Below, piece after piece: positions 7,368 through 14,530 of a stretch of DNA of 64,000 nt. Below the pieces are notes generated by a model, which saw only the letters and a list, made by a program, of their open reading frames with translations, had not been told where the DNA came from and searched no databases. Each line of letters opens with the position of its first letter. Within the stretch, counting starts at the first letter, position 1. Made by a program: the position numbers and the translations under genes. The stretch spans positions 24,592 to 88,591 of the forward strand of contig CADCBB010000011.1 in NCBI GenBank assembly GCA_902799555.1, read 5' to 3'. The stretch comes from an uncultured Bacteroidales bacterium (GTDB lineage: Bacteria > Bacteroidota > Bacteroidia > Bacteroidales > Paludibacteraceae).

Positions 7368-8870
7368 TCGAAACACATCTTCCGGTCCAGTCGGTCGCAC
7401 GTCATCTGCCCAGAAGAACGTACTTAGTTTCTCCGTTCCCTCCGGAATCTGATCCATCGGATAGAGGATGCCTGTCGTCTCTTTGGTAAAACGGATATGA
7501 TGTATCTGCCGGTTCTCCACATACATGCGGATAAAACTGCTCTCCGTCGTATTCAGCCCCACATAGTCTCCGCCGTCTTCTTTGGCATAATAGACAGTCA
7601 AGGCATTACCGCTCATATCGACATAGTCCACCTCGCCGTCTTTCATATAGGCCGTCACCTCTTTGCCGCTCATCTGGTTAAAATAATCCAGCGAGTCCTC
7701 CATGATACAGAGCGCATTGCCGTTTCCAACCATATGCTCCACCACATCATCTACGATAAAGACCGTCATACTGTCCGCCGATATCTGCTGGTTATCGCTC
7801 CAACAGATGGGGTTAATATACAGATGCATCGTCGAGTCCGACCCCAGATAGACCATTGAGTCGCATATCATCTGGGCATCATCCCGATAGACCCGCACCC
7901 CATGATACGCGCGCACGCGCCGGTACGTGCTGTCCATTCGTGCACTGTCCGTGAAGGCTATCTCTTCTGTGAAGAGGGTGTCGGCATGGATATAAGCGAC
8001 ATGCAGCGAATCGGACCAATCGACCATCAACGCACTGTCGGTTGCATAGCCGCGGCTGTCCTCCTCCCACATCTGACCGTAGTTTCCATAGAGTGTCGCA
8101 TGGCGTGTGGAGTCGTGCATCTCCATCTGATGCAGCACCTCACCAAAACCGATCCGCTTGTCATAAAAGATCGTATCGCCCGTCATCATCTTCCCGTCCA
8201 CATGGTGTACTACCGACCGATCGAGCAACATCGACCGTTCCGTGGACGTGTTATACCACCCGCGGGAAGTGGTAATCTCCGTCTCCTGCTCATAGACGAT
8301 CAAGGTCGGACTCACGATATCCGCCACCTTCGTCTCTGTGTTATAGAGTAAGGTGTCACTCGTCAACACGAACTTCGGATTGGTCAGACGCACATCCTTG
8401 CTGAAGATCGCCTGATTGGAATTCGGACGGTAGTTGCCGCGAACGGAGACCAAGGTATTCAATGAGTCACGAACGGTACCGCCATGAAAATAATACGCCA
8501 CCTCCGCCATTCGGTCATAGTTCAGACTGTCCGTGGTCAAGATCGTCGGGTTCTCCTTCGCTCGCCCATGTACCAACTTCACCCGTTGACGCAAGCGGGC
8601 TAACTTCGTATTCCCGTCATAGAAAAGCTTATCGCCATACCCGAACAACGTATCCCCTTGCACAAAACGCACATGGCCGAACGCATCCAGCGAGTTCGTC
8701 TTCTCATAGAAATAGGCACTGTCGCAGTACATCAGCGCATCCTCATGACGAAAGATCACATCGCCCTTCAAGATCTGCGCGTCTGCTATCCGCTCCTGGT
8801 CGAACTGGAGATTCCTTGCCTGCTCCAGATAGACCATGGTTTGCAATAATATGAGGATTAATGTACCCAT
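7338..8870 (-). CDS. OstA-like (LptA/OstA family) protein
   Basis: The 510-residue protein has the repeating beta-strand pattern of the OstA/LptA fold: many units of the form 'sDTLxYxxxxxxAxxxGxVxxxxxx' (for example 'GDTLFGYGDKLFYDGNTKLARL'-like repeats along residues 30-450). Proteins of this fold bind lipid A and bridge the periplasm during lipopolysaccharide export. The N terminus is a short hydrophobic stretch (MGTLILILLQTMVYL), an abbreviated signal. The start overlaps the surA stop by 13 bases. Position next to surA is a common Bacteroidota arrangement and supports an outer-membrane assembly role. The last residues are encoded by a period-8 tandem array and look non-conserved. Confidence 0.82.
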   Translation of the reverse strand: MGTLILILLQTMVYLEQARNLQFDQERIADAQILKGDVIFRHEDALMYCDSAYFYEKTNSLDAFGHVRFVQGDTLFGYGDKLFYDGNTKLARLRQRVKLVHGRAKENPTILTTDSLNYDRMAEVAYYFHGGTVRDSLNTLVSVRGNYRPNSNQAIFSKDVRLTNPKFVLTSDTLLYNTETKVADIVSPTLIVYEQETEITTSRGWYNTSTERSMLLDRSVVHHVDGKMMTGDTIFYDKRIGFGEVLHQMEMHDSTRHATLYGNYGQMWEEDSRGYATDSALMVDWSDSLHVAYIHADTLFTEEIAFTDSARMDSTYRRVRAYHGVRVYRDDAQMICDSMVYLGSDSTMHLYINPICWSDNQQISADSMTVFIVDDVVEHMVGNGNALCIMEDSLDYFNQMSGKEVTAYMKDGEVDYVDMSGNALTVYYAKEDGGDYVGLNTTESSFIRMYVENRQIHHIRFTKETTGILYPMDQIPEGTEKLSTFFWADDVRPTGPEDVFRKVKSERMKE

Positions 8871-10201
8871 CCCGGATATTCAAAGTCACAGTTTCGCCAT
8901 TCGGGATCGATCTGCACGAACGTCGTTTTTTGCTTCTTGAGGATCCAATCATGAATAAACTCCGCGCTCAACTTCCGCTCCAGCCTCCCTTTTATCTCCT
9001 GAAAATCATCGGTCAGGTTCGCACGATGGATATCCGTTTTTTTCTTCACCCGCACGATAGCACACACCTCGCGATTCTTGGTCTGATCCATCATCACAAA
9101 CGGCTGCGACACATCGCCTTCTTTCAAGTTATAGATCTGCTTCGCGATCTCGGGCGCCAGATCCTGGTACTCGAACCGACTGCTACCCGTATTGGGGTTG
9201 ATCATCAGGCCGGCGTTCATCACCGTGTTCTTATCTTGCGAGAAACGGATAACCGCTTGCTCGAAAAGCAAACTATCGGCTATAATACGCTGCCTAATCG
9301 AATCCAGGCGTTGCAGCGCATTCACCTTATCCGTTGCGCTGATGCGCGGACGCATCAGGATGTGGCGGCAGTTGATACGCTCCCCTTTCTTCTCGATGAG
9401 TTGGATGATATGATAGCCGTACTCCGTCTGCACGATACGACTCACGCGCTTGGGGTCATTGAGGTTAAACGCCACATCTGCAAATTCCGGCACCAACTGG
9501 CCGCGACCGACAAAGCCTAACTCACCGCCGCGTTTCGCACTCTCCGTGTCTTCCGAATACAGGCGCGCCAACATGCTAAAGTCCGCCTTCCCGCTCTGCA
9601 CACGCTCCGTGAACTCACGCAGACGCGATTTGACACGCTCGGTCTCTTCCACCGGTACCGGAGGCTCAAAACTCAAGATCTGCACCTCTACCTGCGCCGG
9701 CATCATCGGCAGCGAATCCATCGGCAAAGCGTTATAATAACGGCGTATCTCGGCCGGCGTCGGTTTGATATCTGCCGTCAACTTTTGCTGCATCTGCTGG
9801 ATGATCATCTGGTTGCGCACCGTCGTCATCATCTCCTCGCGGATCTCCGTACTCGTCTTACGGAAATATTCCTCCATCTTCTCTTTGCTACCGATCTGGT
9901 TGATGTAATAGTTCAGACGCATATCCACCTGGTGACTCACACTCGATTCGTTCGCCTCCACCGAGTCAATGATCGCTTGATGCAGAAAAAGCTTCTGCAC
10001 CGCCAGCTGCTCCGGGATCACACAATACGGATCGCCGTTGATCGGCTGCCCCTCATACTGCGCACGCAGACGCTCTTCCTCTACCTCGCTACGCAAGATA
10101 GCCTCGTCGCCTACCACCCAAATCACCTCATCGATAATGCCCTGCGCTTGTGCTGTGAGGGCGAAGAGGAATAATATACCTATTAGTTTTATCTTATTCA
10201 T
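8858..10201 (-). CDS. surA: Periplasmic chaperone / peptidyl-prolyl isomerase SurA
   Basis: The protein has about 447 residues. It has a signal peptide (MNKIKLIGILFLFALTAQAQ), a SurA N-terminal helical domain, then two parvulin (PpiC) domains, the first around residues 175-270 ('YSEDTESAKRGGELGFVGRGQLVPEFADVAF'-type pattern, ending in 'GYHIIQL') and the second around 280-385. SurA escorts unfolded outer-membrane proteins across the periplasm. The start at 10201 yields a clean signal peptide; sixteen upstream codons are open but overlap the preceding gene. It overlaps the stop of the upstream PPIase gene by eight bases, and the two are probably co-expressed from the promoter at 11047-11077. 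Confidence 0.92.
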   Translation of the reverse strand: MNKIKLIGILFLFALTAQAQGIIDEVIWVVGDEAILRSEVEEERLRAQYEGQPINGDPYCVIPEQLAVQKLFLHQAIIDSVEANESSVSHQVDMRLNYYINQIGSKEKMEEYFRKTSTEIREEMMTTVRNQMIIQQMQQKLTADIKPTPAEIRRYYNALPMDSLPMMPAQVEVQILSFEPPVPVEETERVKSRLREFTERVQSGKADFSMLARLYSEDTESAKRGGELGFVGRGQLVPEFADVAFNLNDPKRVSRIVQTEYGYHIIQLIEKKGERINCRHILMRPRISATDKVNALQRLDSIRQRIIADSLLFEQAVIRFSQDKNTVMNAGLMINPNTGSSRFEYQDLAPEIAKQIYNLKEGDVSQPFVMMDQTKNREVCAIVRVKKKTDIHRANLTDDFQEIKGRLERKLSAEFIHDWILKKQKTTFVQIDPEWRNCDFEYPGWVH

Positions 10202-11027
10202 AGAATTTAATTTTCTGATCTTGTATTGCTTCGTTATACAGTTTCTCACGTTCTTTATTCAAGAAATCCACCTGCCGTTCGTACAGCACGATCTTCTCTA
10301 TCTCCGGTCGCGCGTACTCCATCGGCATCTGTTCGCCGCACAAGTGCTTCTCCGTCACCTGCAGCACATAGGTCTTCAGACTGTCCGTCACCTCGATCTG
10401 ATTCTTGGCTTTCAGTTGGTTCTCCATCTCCGCGCGCTCTGCCGGTATATGCGCCAGCAGGTCTGTCGTCGTTAACCATTTATCGGCAAACAACTCATAG
10501 CCGCTTGCGTTCTGATAGGCATATTTCTCGATCTCGTCGAGTTTCTCCTTGGCCATCCATCCGCGTAACTTAGCGATATCCCGTGCATCTTTCGGTACCA
10601 CTACCAAGATGCCTTTGACGATGCTCTCGTCCAGCAGAAAACGGTTCGGCATCTGCTCGTACACCTGCGCCACCACCGAGTCCGGCACGGCCTTGGGCAT
10701 ATGCCGTTCTATCAACTGCTGCTCATATGCCTGCACATACAGCGCCCGACGGTATTCCTCCACCAATTTTTCGAGATCACTCTTCGTACGGGCTTTCGCT
10801 TTATCATACTCCAAGACATCTTTGGTCCATTGACTTATATACTGCTGCACCATACGCAGGCTATCCTCCGAACTGAGCCCAACGGTCAACGAATCCAAGG
10901 TCGAACGATACAAATACTGCCCGTTCACCTCCACCGCTGCGCCTACTTTCTGCTGCTTCTCCAGCGCCGTACAACTACCCAACAAAAGGCCTGCCGCGAT
11001 ACATCCTATGATTCCTATTTTTTTCAT
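10194..11027 (-). CDS. Putative peptidyl-prolyl isomerase lipoprotein
   Basis: The 277-residue protein begins with a lipoprotein signal: MKKIGIIGCIAAGLLLGSC, lipobox L-G-S-C with the acylated Cys at residue 19. The remainder is mostly helical and charged, with the layout of SurA/PrsA-type chaperones (an N-terminal helical arm and a segment near residues 120-230 that may be a degenerate parvulin domain). No clear PpiC active-site signature is visible, so activity is uncertain. It is the first gene of the seven-gene leftward operon, 14 bases after a predicted transcription start, and directly precedes surA, which suggests a partner chaperone in outer-membrane protein transit. Confidence 0.65.
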   Translation of the reverse strand: MKKIGIIGCIAAGLLLGSCTALEKQQKVGAAVEVNGQYLYRSTLDSLTVGLSSEDSLRMVQQYISQWTKDVLEYDKAKARTKSDLEKLVEEYRRALYVQAYEQQLIERHMPKAVPDSVVAQVYEQMPNRFLLDESIVKGILVVVPKDARDIAKLRGWMAKEKLDEIEKYAYQNASGYELFADKWLTTTDLLAHIPAERAEMENQLKAKNQIEVTDSLKTYVLQVTEKHLCGEQMPMEYARPEIEKIVLYERQVDFLNKEREKLYNEAIQDQKIKFYE

Positions 11028-11046
11028 AATTCACACAAATCGGCTG

Positions 11047-11077
11047 CAAAGGTACAACAAAAAAATGACATATGCAA
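11047..11077 (-). promoter_or_regulatory. Promoter of the PPIase-surA-dnaG operon
   Basis: Minus strand: TTG (11077-11075), then CATATGTC and a T-tract, then TACCTTTG (11054-11047). The start codon at 11027 lies about 15 bases from the expected transcription start. The spacer is almost identical to those before rfbC and tRNA-Pro. Confidence 0.85.
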
Positions 11078-11123
11078 GCATATGCCATTCTTTTGGCGAT
11101 TTTTTTCAAATCGCTGCCGCCAT

Positions 11124-11513
11124 TTAGGCGTGCTCTTGGTCGTAGGCTTGACCTTCAACCATCCAATACCACGCTTTGAGGGTCTTCTTACCACCCGGCA
11201 GGTTCTTCTGCGCCATGAACGCAGCCTCATCCTCGGTGACGCGCATCAGATCAGCCTTGCGGGTCTTGATCGCAGCGGCTACTGCGGTGAAGCGTGCGCG
11301 AACTGCGAGCTCCTTGCTAGTCGGCTGAGTGGAACGTTCGTAGCGGTTCGCCTCAAACGAGTACACGCGCTGACAATTGGGGTTGGTCGTTGCAGCGACA
11401 CGGTGCGTCGCTACCAAATAGTTTCCGTGACTGTGACCGTTCTGTTTCTTCGGTCGTTTCAATGCGCCCGAGATCGTCTCGATTCCCGCAGCGCCTACTT
11501 TCATTACTGCCAT
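11124..11513 (-). CDS. Conserved-type hypothetical protein, island 1
   Basis: The 129-residue protein is basic and soluble; I recognise no named domain. It opens 'MAVMKVGAAGIETISGAL', has a His/Gly-containing segment (QNGHSHGNYLVATHR) and a C-terminal helical stretch ending in an aromatic patch (LKAWYWMV). The start at 11513 is used; 11504 (MKVG) is an alternative. It is the downstream-most gene of a run of small leftward genes typical of a mobile or phage-like island. The overall plan (MA[VI]xK opening, 'GA' turn, helical body, aromatic C-terminal patch preceded by 'GxxxxK') resembles the 144-residue protein at 59666-60100, so they may be distant relatives. The function is unknown. Confidence 0.7.
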   Translation of the reverse strand: MAVMKVGAAGIETISGALKRPKKQNGHSHGNYLVATHRVAATTNPNCQRVYSFEANRYERSTQPTSKELAVRARFTAVAAAIKTRKADLMRVTEDEAAFMAQKNLPGGKKTLKAWYWMVEGQAYDQEHA

Positions 11514-11532
11514 TTCTCTTTTCCTTTCTTAA

Positions 11533-11568
11533 AAATTGTTGGTTAATTGATAATTGTTAATTGTAAAA
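11533..11568. repeat. Period-7 tandem array upstream of the 129-residue gene
   Basis: TAATTGA/TAATTGT units repeat with period 7 in the leader region. The rest of the gap 11514-11650 shows no gene. Confidence 0.7.
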
Positions 11569-11650
11569 ATGTTCTAAATCACCATCGGGTGCAAGTACTG
11601 GTTAAGTAAGGGGCAAGTACTATGCATTACCTACCCAAGAATGTTCCATT

Positions 11651-11866
11651 TCACCGTAGGAAGTTGGAGATCCGCTCCGTGGCGTCGTAGGACTCGGTGG
11701 TCTTGGTCTGGATCATGACGGCCGTGTCGCCCCGTTGGTAGTACTCACTCTTGTTGGTGATGGTCCGGACAACGTTGCAGGAACTGAGTCCGAAAGCCGC
11801 TCCGAGTGCGGTCAATGCCGCAATCAGCACGGAGATGACGATTTTGATGATTTTTGTTTTGGTCAT
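11651..11866 (-). CDS. Small putative lipoprotein (71 residues)
   Basis: The protein has a Lys-rich start (MTKTKIIK), a hydrophobic stretch of about 19 residues (IVISVLIAALTALGAAFGL) and then S-S-C, a lipobox with the acylated Cys at residue 30. A short polar tail of about 41 residues follows ('YYQRGDTAVMIQTKT'). Tiny lipoproteins or membrane peptides of this plan are frequent in Bacteroidota accessory modules, where they often sit beside small hypothetical genes; some are annotated 'smalltalk protein'. That name is a resemblance, not an identification. A weak -7 box lies at 11893-11900, so it may have its own promoter. A role in membrane lysis or as a phage spanin-like factor is possible but unsupported. 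Confidence 0.65.
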   Translation of the reverse strand: MTKTKIIKIVISVLIAALTALGAAFGLSSCNVVRTITNKSEYYQRGDTAVMIQTKTTESYDATERISNFLR

Positions 11867-11892
11867 AATACGTTTGTTTTTAAATTCGACTG

Positions 11893-11900
11893 CAAAGATA
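11893..11900 (-). promoter_or_regulatory. Possible -7 element for the small lipoprotein gene
   Basis: Minus-strand TATCTTTG lies about 27 bases upstream of the start codon. No TTG is present at the expected -33 position, so the site is weak. Confidence 0.5.
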
Positions 11901-11910
11901 ATAGTAAAAC

Positions 11911-12246
11911 CTACTTTAGTGTTCCATCAGGAGTGAAAAATTTTTCGCAAAAATCATATTTTCTTCGTTTTTGTGCCTCTCGATAGAAGCAAACAAAGAT
12001 ATTATGAAACCGTCCGGGTTTTAGGTGATGTTTCTCTACCACCTGCCTCCGTGCTTCACGCGCCGAAAGCCCCTTGTCCCTCGCCACAAAGTAGTCATCC
12101 ACCACAGCTTGGTTCCTGACTTCAATCTCATGCCGTTTCTTCGACATCCGGAAATCATTCGCATCGCGCACCAAGTACGGAACATCATATAAAGGATAAC
12201 TGACATCCGCATGGCGCCCACCTTTGTTTATTTCCTGAGATTTCAT
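11911..12246 (-). CDS. Small basic hypothetical protein
   Basis: The 111-residue, Lys/Arg-rich protein has no recognised domain. The middle section (DYFVARDKGLSAREARRQVVEKHHLKPG, written as a pattern: D-Y-F-x-A-R-D-K-G-L-S-x-R-E-A) resembles a helix-turn-helix, with a 'recognition' helix followed by a basic C-terminal tail, so nucleic-acid binding is plausible. The start at 12246 overlaps the stop of the upstream gene (ATGA), indicating translational coupling to the 109-residue protein; a start further upstream would overlap that gene more deeply. It is part of island 1. Confidence 0.62.
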   Translation of the reverse strand: MKSQEINKGGRHADVSYPLYDVPYLVRDANDFRMSKKRHEIEVRNQAVVDDYFVARDKGLSAREARRQVVEKHHLKPGRFHNIFVCFYREAQKRRKYDFCEKFFTPDGTLK

Positions 12247-12572
12247 CCTGGACCTCCTTTTACATAAATCACCTTGTTTCCCGTCGGATTCACCATCTTC
12301 CATCCGTCCCGCTCCTCCGTCGTGCCATACAGGGAGTAATAATCTGCATAAGACATCGTCTGTTGTCGCGGCGCCGATGAGTTCTTTTCTATAGCGAACT
12401 TAGGATTATAATCAACAAATTCTTTTCTTTTCTTTTTCTCTTCTATTCTCGAATAAATATAGTCTTGTTTATCCGGAGAAAAAGATTCCCAAAGAATGCG
12501 ACATTTGCCTTTTAGTTGCTCGTATTCCACTTTAGGTGCAAGTAGCGTCCATATATCATTAAAAGTCTTCAT
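12243..12572 (-). CDS. Hypothetical protein, island 1
   Basis: The protein has 109 residues and is unrecognised. It begins 'MKTFNDIWTLL' and has an acidic-basic helical first half (CRILWESFSPDKQDYIYSRI) followed by 'FVDYNPKFAIEKN', a pattern I associate with short proteins in Bacteroidota phage-like or integrative elements. No signal or membrane segment is present. It is coupled by ATGA overlap to the basic protein downstream, so the two products may act together. The 70 bases upstream are extremely purine-rich on the coding strand. Confidence 0.6.
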   Translation of the reverse strand: MKTFNDIWTLLAPKVEYEQLKGKCRILWESFSPDKQDYIYSRIEEKKKRKEFVDYNPKFAIEKNSSAPRQQTMSYADYYSLYGTTEERDGWKMVNPTGNKVIYVKGGPG

Positions 12573-12644
12573 AAGAATAGAATAGAATTTTTTTTCTTTA
12601 TTCTTTTTTGCTTCTTTTTTCTGTTTCTTTTATGCTATTTTCTT

Positions 12645-13085
12645 TTAGTCGATGCACTTAACGGTGATGTCGTCACGTTCGGGGGTAATCTTCGGGTGCA
12701 ATGCAGGGAAGGCGTCCATGATGGCTTTCATGGCCTTCGTGAGGACGGAAGATTGCTTCTTGTGCTCCTTCTGATCGAGTGCTTTCTTGCGATACTCGGC
12801 AGCATCTTTCGAGTTGTACTTCTTCGGATCGCCGATGAGGTCGTAGAACACATCTCGCTGACCTTCGTAGGTGTGACCTTCGTGGGTGAACTCACCGGAA
12901 GTGATACCTTGCTTAGCCATTTCCTCTTTGGCGAGGGCTTTAGCAGCGGGTGTGAGGGTTTTGATACGGTCTTCCGCGGACGCGATGAGTTGGCGGAGTG
13001 CGCGGGTTTCGACGAGAGCGTCGGCAGTATTCAGGTTAACGTCATTTGCCTCAATGAGGGCTTGTCTTAAATCTATAGCTTTCAT
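12645..13085 (-). CDS. Hypothetical helical protein, island 1
   Basis: The 146-residue protein is mostly helical and charged ('LRQALIEANDVNLNTADAL', 'EDRIKTLTPAAKALAKEEM'). The N-terminal helix could form a coiled coil with the segment RALRQLIASAEDRIKTL. A central 'GEFTHEGHTYEGQRDVFYDLIGDPKKYNS'-like beta segment (key residues T-H-E-G-H-T-Y) is followed by a Lys-rich helix. I do not recognise a family; the layout is reminiscent of small phage structural or accessory proteins. The start at 13085 was preferred over a longer frame, because the upstream 15 codons overlap the HNH gene's end. Confidence 0.6.
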   Translation of the reverse strand: MKAIDLRQALIEANDVNLNTADALVETRALRQLIASAEDRIKTLTPAAKALAKEEMAKQGITSGEFTHEGHTYEGQRDVFYDLIGDPKKYNSKDAAEYRKKALDQKEHKKQSSVLTKAMKAIMDAFPALHPKITPERDDITVKCID

Positions 13086-13119
13086 ATAAATTTCAAAAAT
13101 TAAGCAAATTGAACAAATT

Positions 13120-13731
13120 TTAACATTCACAATGATGGGTCATGTCGTACTCCATAGGATCGTGGGAGGGGTCGCGGTGGTACTGGGCAAGCATGGCTTT
13201 GAAATCGGGTTCGGGCATGGCATGCCAGCGGTCGAAATCGGACCGTTCGAAGATCTGGAGGTTACCGAGCAGTTCACGTAGGGCTTTTTGGCGTGCGTCA
13301 TAGCGTTTGTGGTTGGCACGGGAGAGCCAGATGAGGTTAGATGCTCGGTTATCGAAGGTGACACCGTTGAGGTGGTGGCACTGGAAAGGACGACCCTCTT
13401 CGTCGGTTTGCTGTTCGCCAATCCATGCGAGTGCGACGGCGTGAGCGAGGTAGATGCCACCGAAGTGAACCATCTTGAAGTATCGCTGCACGCGATTGCC
13501 GTTGAAGCGGTTACAAGGGCATGTATCCACCGTAGGCACTTGCAGGCGGTAGATGGATTTGTAACCGCCATGCACGTGGTCGCGCAGGAGGATGTGGGAG
13601 TACGGTGCACCATCGAAGGTGGTGTACAGGGGTCGGTTGCCGGTGCGTTTCATGTCAGGCACGCGGCGAATTTCGGTTCCATCCGGTAACCAGTCCTGGA
13701 GAGGATGGAGAAGGATTGTTGTTGTCGCCAT
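13120..13731 (-). CDS. HNH endonuclease family protein
   Basis: The protein has 203 residues. The HNH nuclease core is visible at about residues 115-145: 'CHHLNGVTFDNRASNLIWL', i.e. the His-His pair, N-G, D-N-R and N-L-x-W positions of phage and homing-type HNH nucleases, followed by 'RANHKRYDAR'. Such enzymes nick or cleave DNA with one metal ion. The N-terminal part (about 110 residues) has no second recognisable domain. It heads the island's downstream gene set, with its own promoter at 13806-13834 and a palindrome-rich leader, and is consistent with a phage-derived or homing origin. It may be a free-standing homing endonuclease or a packaging-associated nuclease. Confidence 0.8.
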   Translation of the reverse strand: MATTTILLHPLQDWLPDGTEIRRVPDMKRTGNRPLYTTFDGAPYSHILLRDHVHGGYKSIYRLQVPTVDTCPCNRFNGNRVQRYFKMVHFGGIYLAHAVALAWIGEQQTDEEGRPFQCHHLNGVTFDNRASNLIWLSRANHKRYDARQKALRELLGNLQIFERSDFDRWHAMPEPDFKAMLAQYHRDPSHDPMEYDMTHHCEC

Positions 13732-13759
13732 TTTAATACGTTTTAATGGTTACTAAAAT

Positions 13760-13796
13760 GGCTACCGGTAGCCGTTGATTATCGTTCAACGTTGAA
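13760..13796. promoter_or_regulatory. Two perfect palindromes in the HNH gene leader
   Basis: GGCTACCGGTAGCC (13760-13773) and TTCAACGTTGAA (13785-13796) are each perfectly self-complementary. They lie between the predicted transcription start (near 13800) and the start codon at 13731. They could be operators or leader-RNA stems. Confidence 0.65.
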
Positions 13797-13805
13797 ATTT
13801 CGGTG

Positions 13806-13834
13806 CAAAGGTATAAGAAAAAATGCAGCCACAA
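13806..13834 (-). promoter_or_regulatory. Promoter of the HNH gene
   Basis: Minus-strand TACCTTTG (13813-13806) with TTG at 13834-13832. The spacer overlaps the terminator stem of the upstream gene. Confidence 0.7.
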
Positions 13835-13852
13835 AAATGTTGACTGCATTTT
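13820..13852 (-). terminator. Terminator after the 137-residue gene
   Basis: AAAATGCAG (13820-13828) pairs with CTGCATTTT (13844-13852). On the minus strand the stem ends in a T-run, 59 bases beyond the upstream gene's stop codon. Confidence 0.65.
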
Positions 13853-13910
13853 GGTAATGAATGGTACCAAAGTGTGTTATTTTGGTATTAATCAGTGATT
13901 TTAGTTGGTA

Positions 13911-14324
13911 CTAATTGGTACTGAGTTTGTTGCGGTACTTAGTGAAGTTCCGCTGTTTGAACGGGAGGTGATAGTGATCGTCGAGAAGATGGTATAGTTC
14001 GGACGATTGGAGATTGGTCGTATCAAGATCGCCAAGGGCTTCGTTGGTGCGAATCGCTTTGATGAGGGAAGGCGCATGGATGGACGCGAGGCGGAGTCCG
14101 TCTTCGACGGATTGGGCACGTCCTTCGGCGTAGGCTTTGGGTGTGATACGGGAGAAGAGAGGAGTCTCCGGCCTGACGTTCGGAGCACTTGACAAAGATT
14201 CCGGTTTGGGCGATGCCGCGGAAGAAGAGATAATGATGATGGTGTGGTCGGAACAAGAGATTTGTTCGAGCAGTTGGGCGAGAAATGCTTTCGTGTCGGT
14301 GTTCTCATCAGAGAGAACGTTCAC
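13911..14324 (-). CDS. Hypothetical protein, start of island 1
   Basis: The 137-residue protein is soluble and unrecognised. It has a Ser-rich stretch near residues 28-45 (IIIISSSAASPKPESLSS) and a C-terminal region rich in Leu and His ('SELYHLLDDHYHLPFKQRNFTKY'). It is the most upstream gene of the leftward island, with a clear promoter at 14403-14433 and an 8-bp hairpin in its leader. Another frame of the same strand (13901-14308) is also open, but it lacks a sensible start and is Ser/Pro/Arg-rich noise. The gene might be a regulator of the island; no helix-turn-helix is evident. Confidence 0.55.
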   Translation of the reverse strand: MNVLSDENTDTKAFLAQLLEQISCSDHTIIIISSSAASPKPESLSSAPNVRPETPLFSRITPKAYAEGRAQSVEDGLRLASIHAPSLIKAIRTNEALGDLDTTNLQSSELYHLLDDHYHLPFKQRNFTKYRNKLSTN

Positions 14325-14374
14325 ATTTTTTTAACATACGTGAATCAGTTTTAGTTGTTAGTAATAAATTAAAG

Positions 14375-14393
14375 TGGCATCCTTTGGATGCCA
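14375..14393. promoter_or_regulatory. Leader hairpin before the 137-residue gene
   Basis: TGGCATCC (14375-14382), a 3-base loop, and GGATGCCA (14386-14393). It falls just after the predicted transcription start of the leftward transcript and is not followed by a T-run, so it is a leader structure or operator. Confidence 0.6.
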
Positions 14394-14402
14394 AACGGGG
14401 CG

Positions 14403-14433
14403 CAAAATTACAAAAAAAATCTGAAATCGGCAA
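14403..14433 (-). promoter_or_regulatory. Promoter of island 1
   Basis: Minus-strand TTG (14433-14431), a T-rich spacer and TAATTTTG (14410-14403) with standard spacing. Confidence 0.75.
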
Positions 14434-14471
14434 GTTTATTGAGGGATTTTTATGAAACAATTCATAAATTT

Positions 14472-14502
14472 TTGCATATATGGAATTTTTTTTGTAATTT
14501 TG
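14472..14502 (+). promoter_or_regulatory. Promoter of the AlbA_2-domain gene
   Basis: TTG (14472-14474), the spacer with GCATATATGG and a T-tract, then TAATTTTG (14495-14502). Transcription should start near 14508, 22 bases before the ATG. The spacer resembles that of the higBA promoter. Confidence 0.8.
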
Positions 14503-14530
14503 CAGGCGATTTTGAATAATTGAAGTTGAA

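Noticed and set aside
13901-14308. Alternative minus-strand frame overlapping the 137-residue gene
   Set aside because: It has the same span but a Ser/Pro/Arg-rich composition and no suitable start near the promoter at 14403-14433.
11124-14433. Complete prophage
   Set aside because: No capsid, portal, terminase, tail or integrase genes are visible; only small accessory-type genes.
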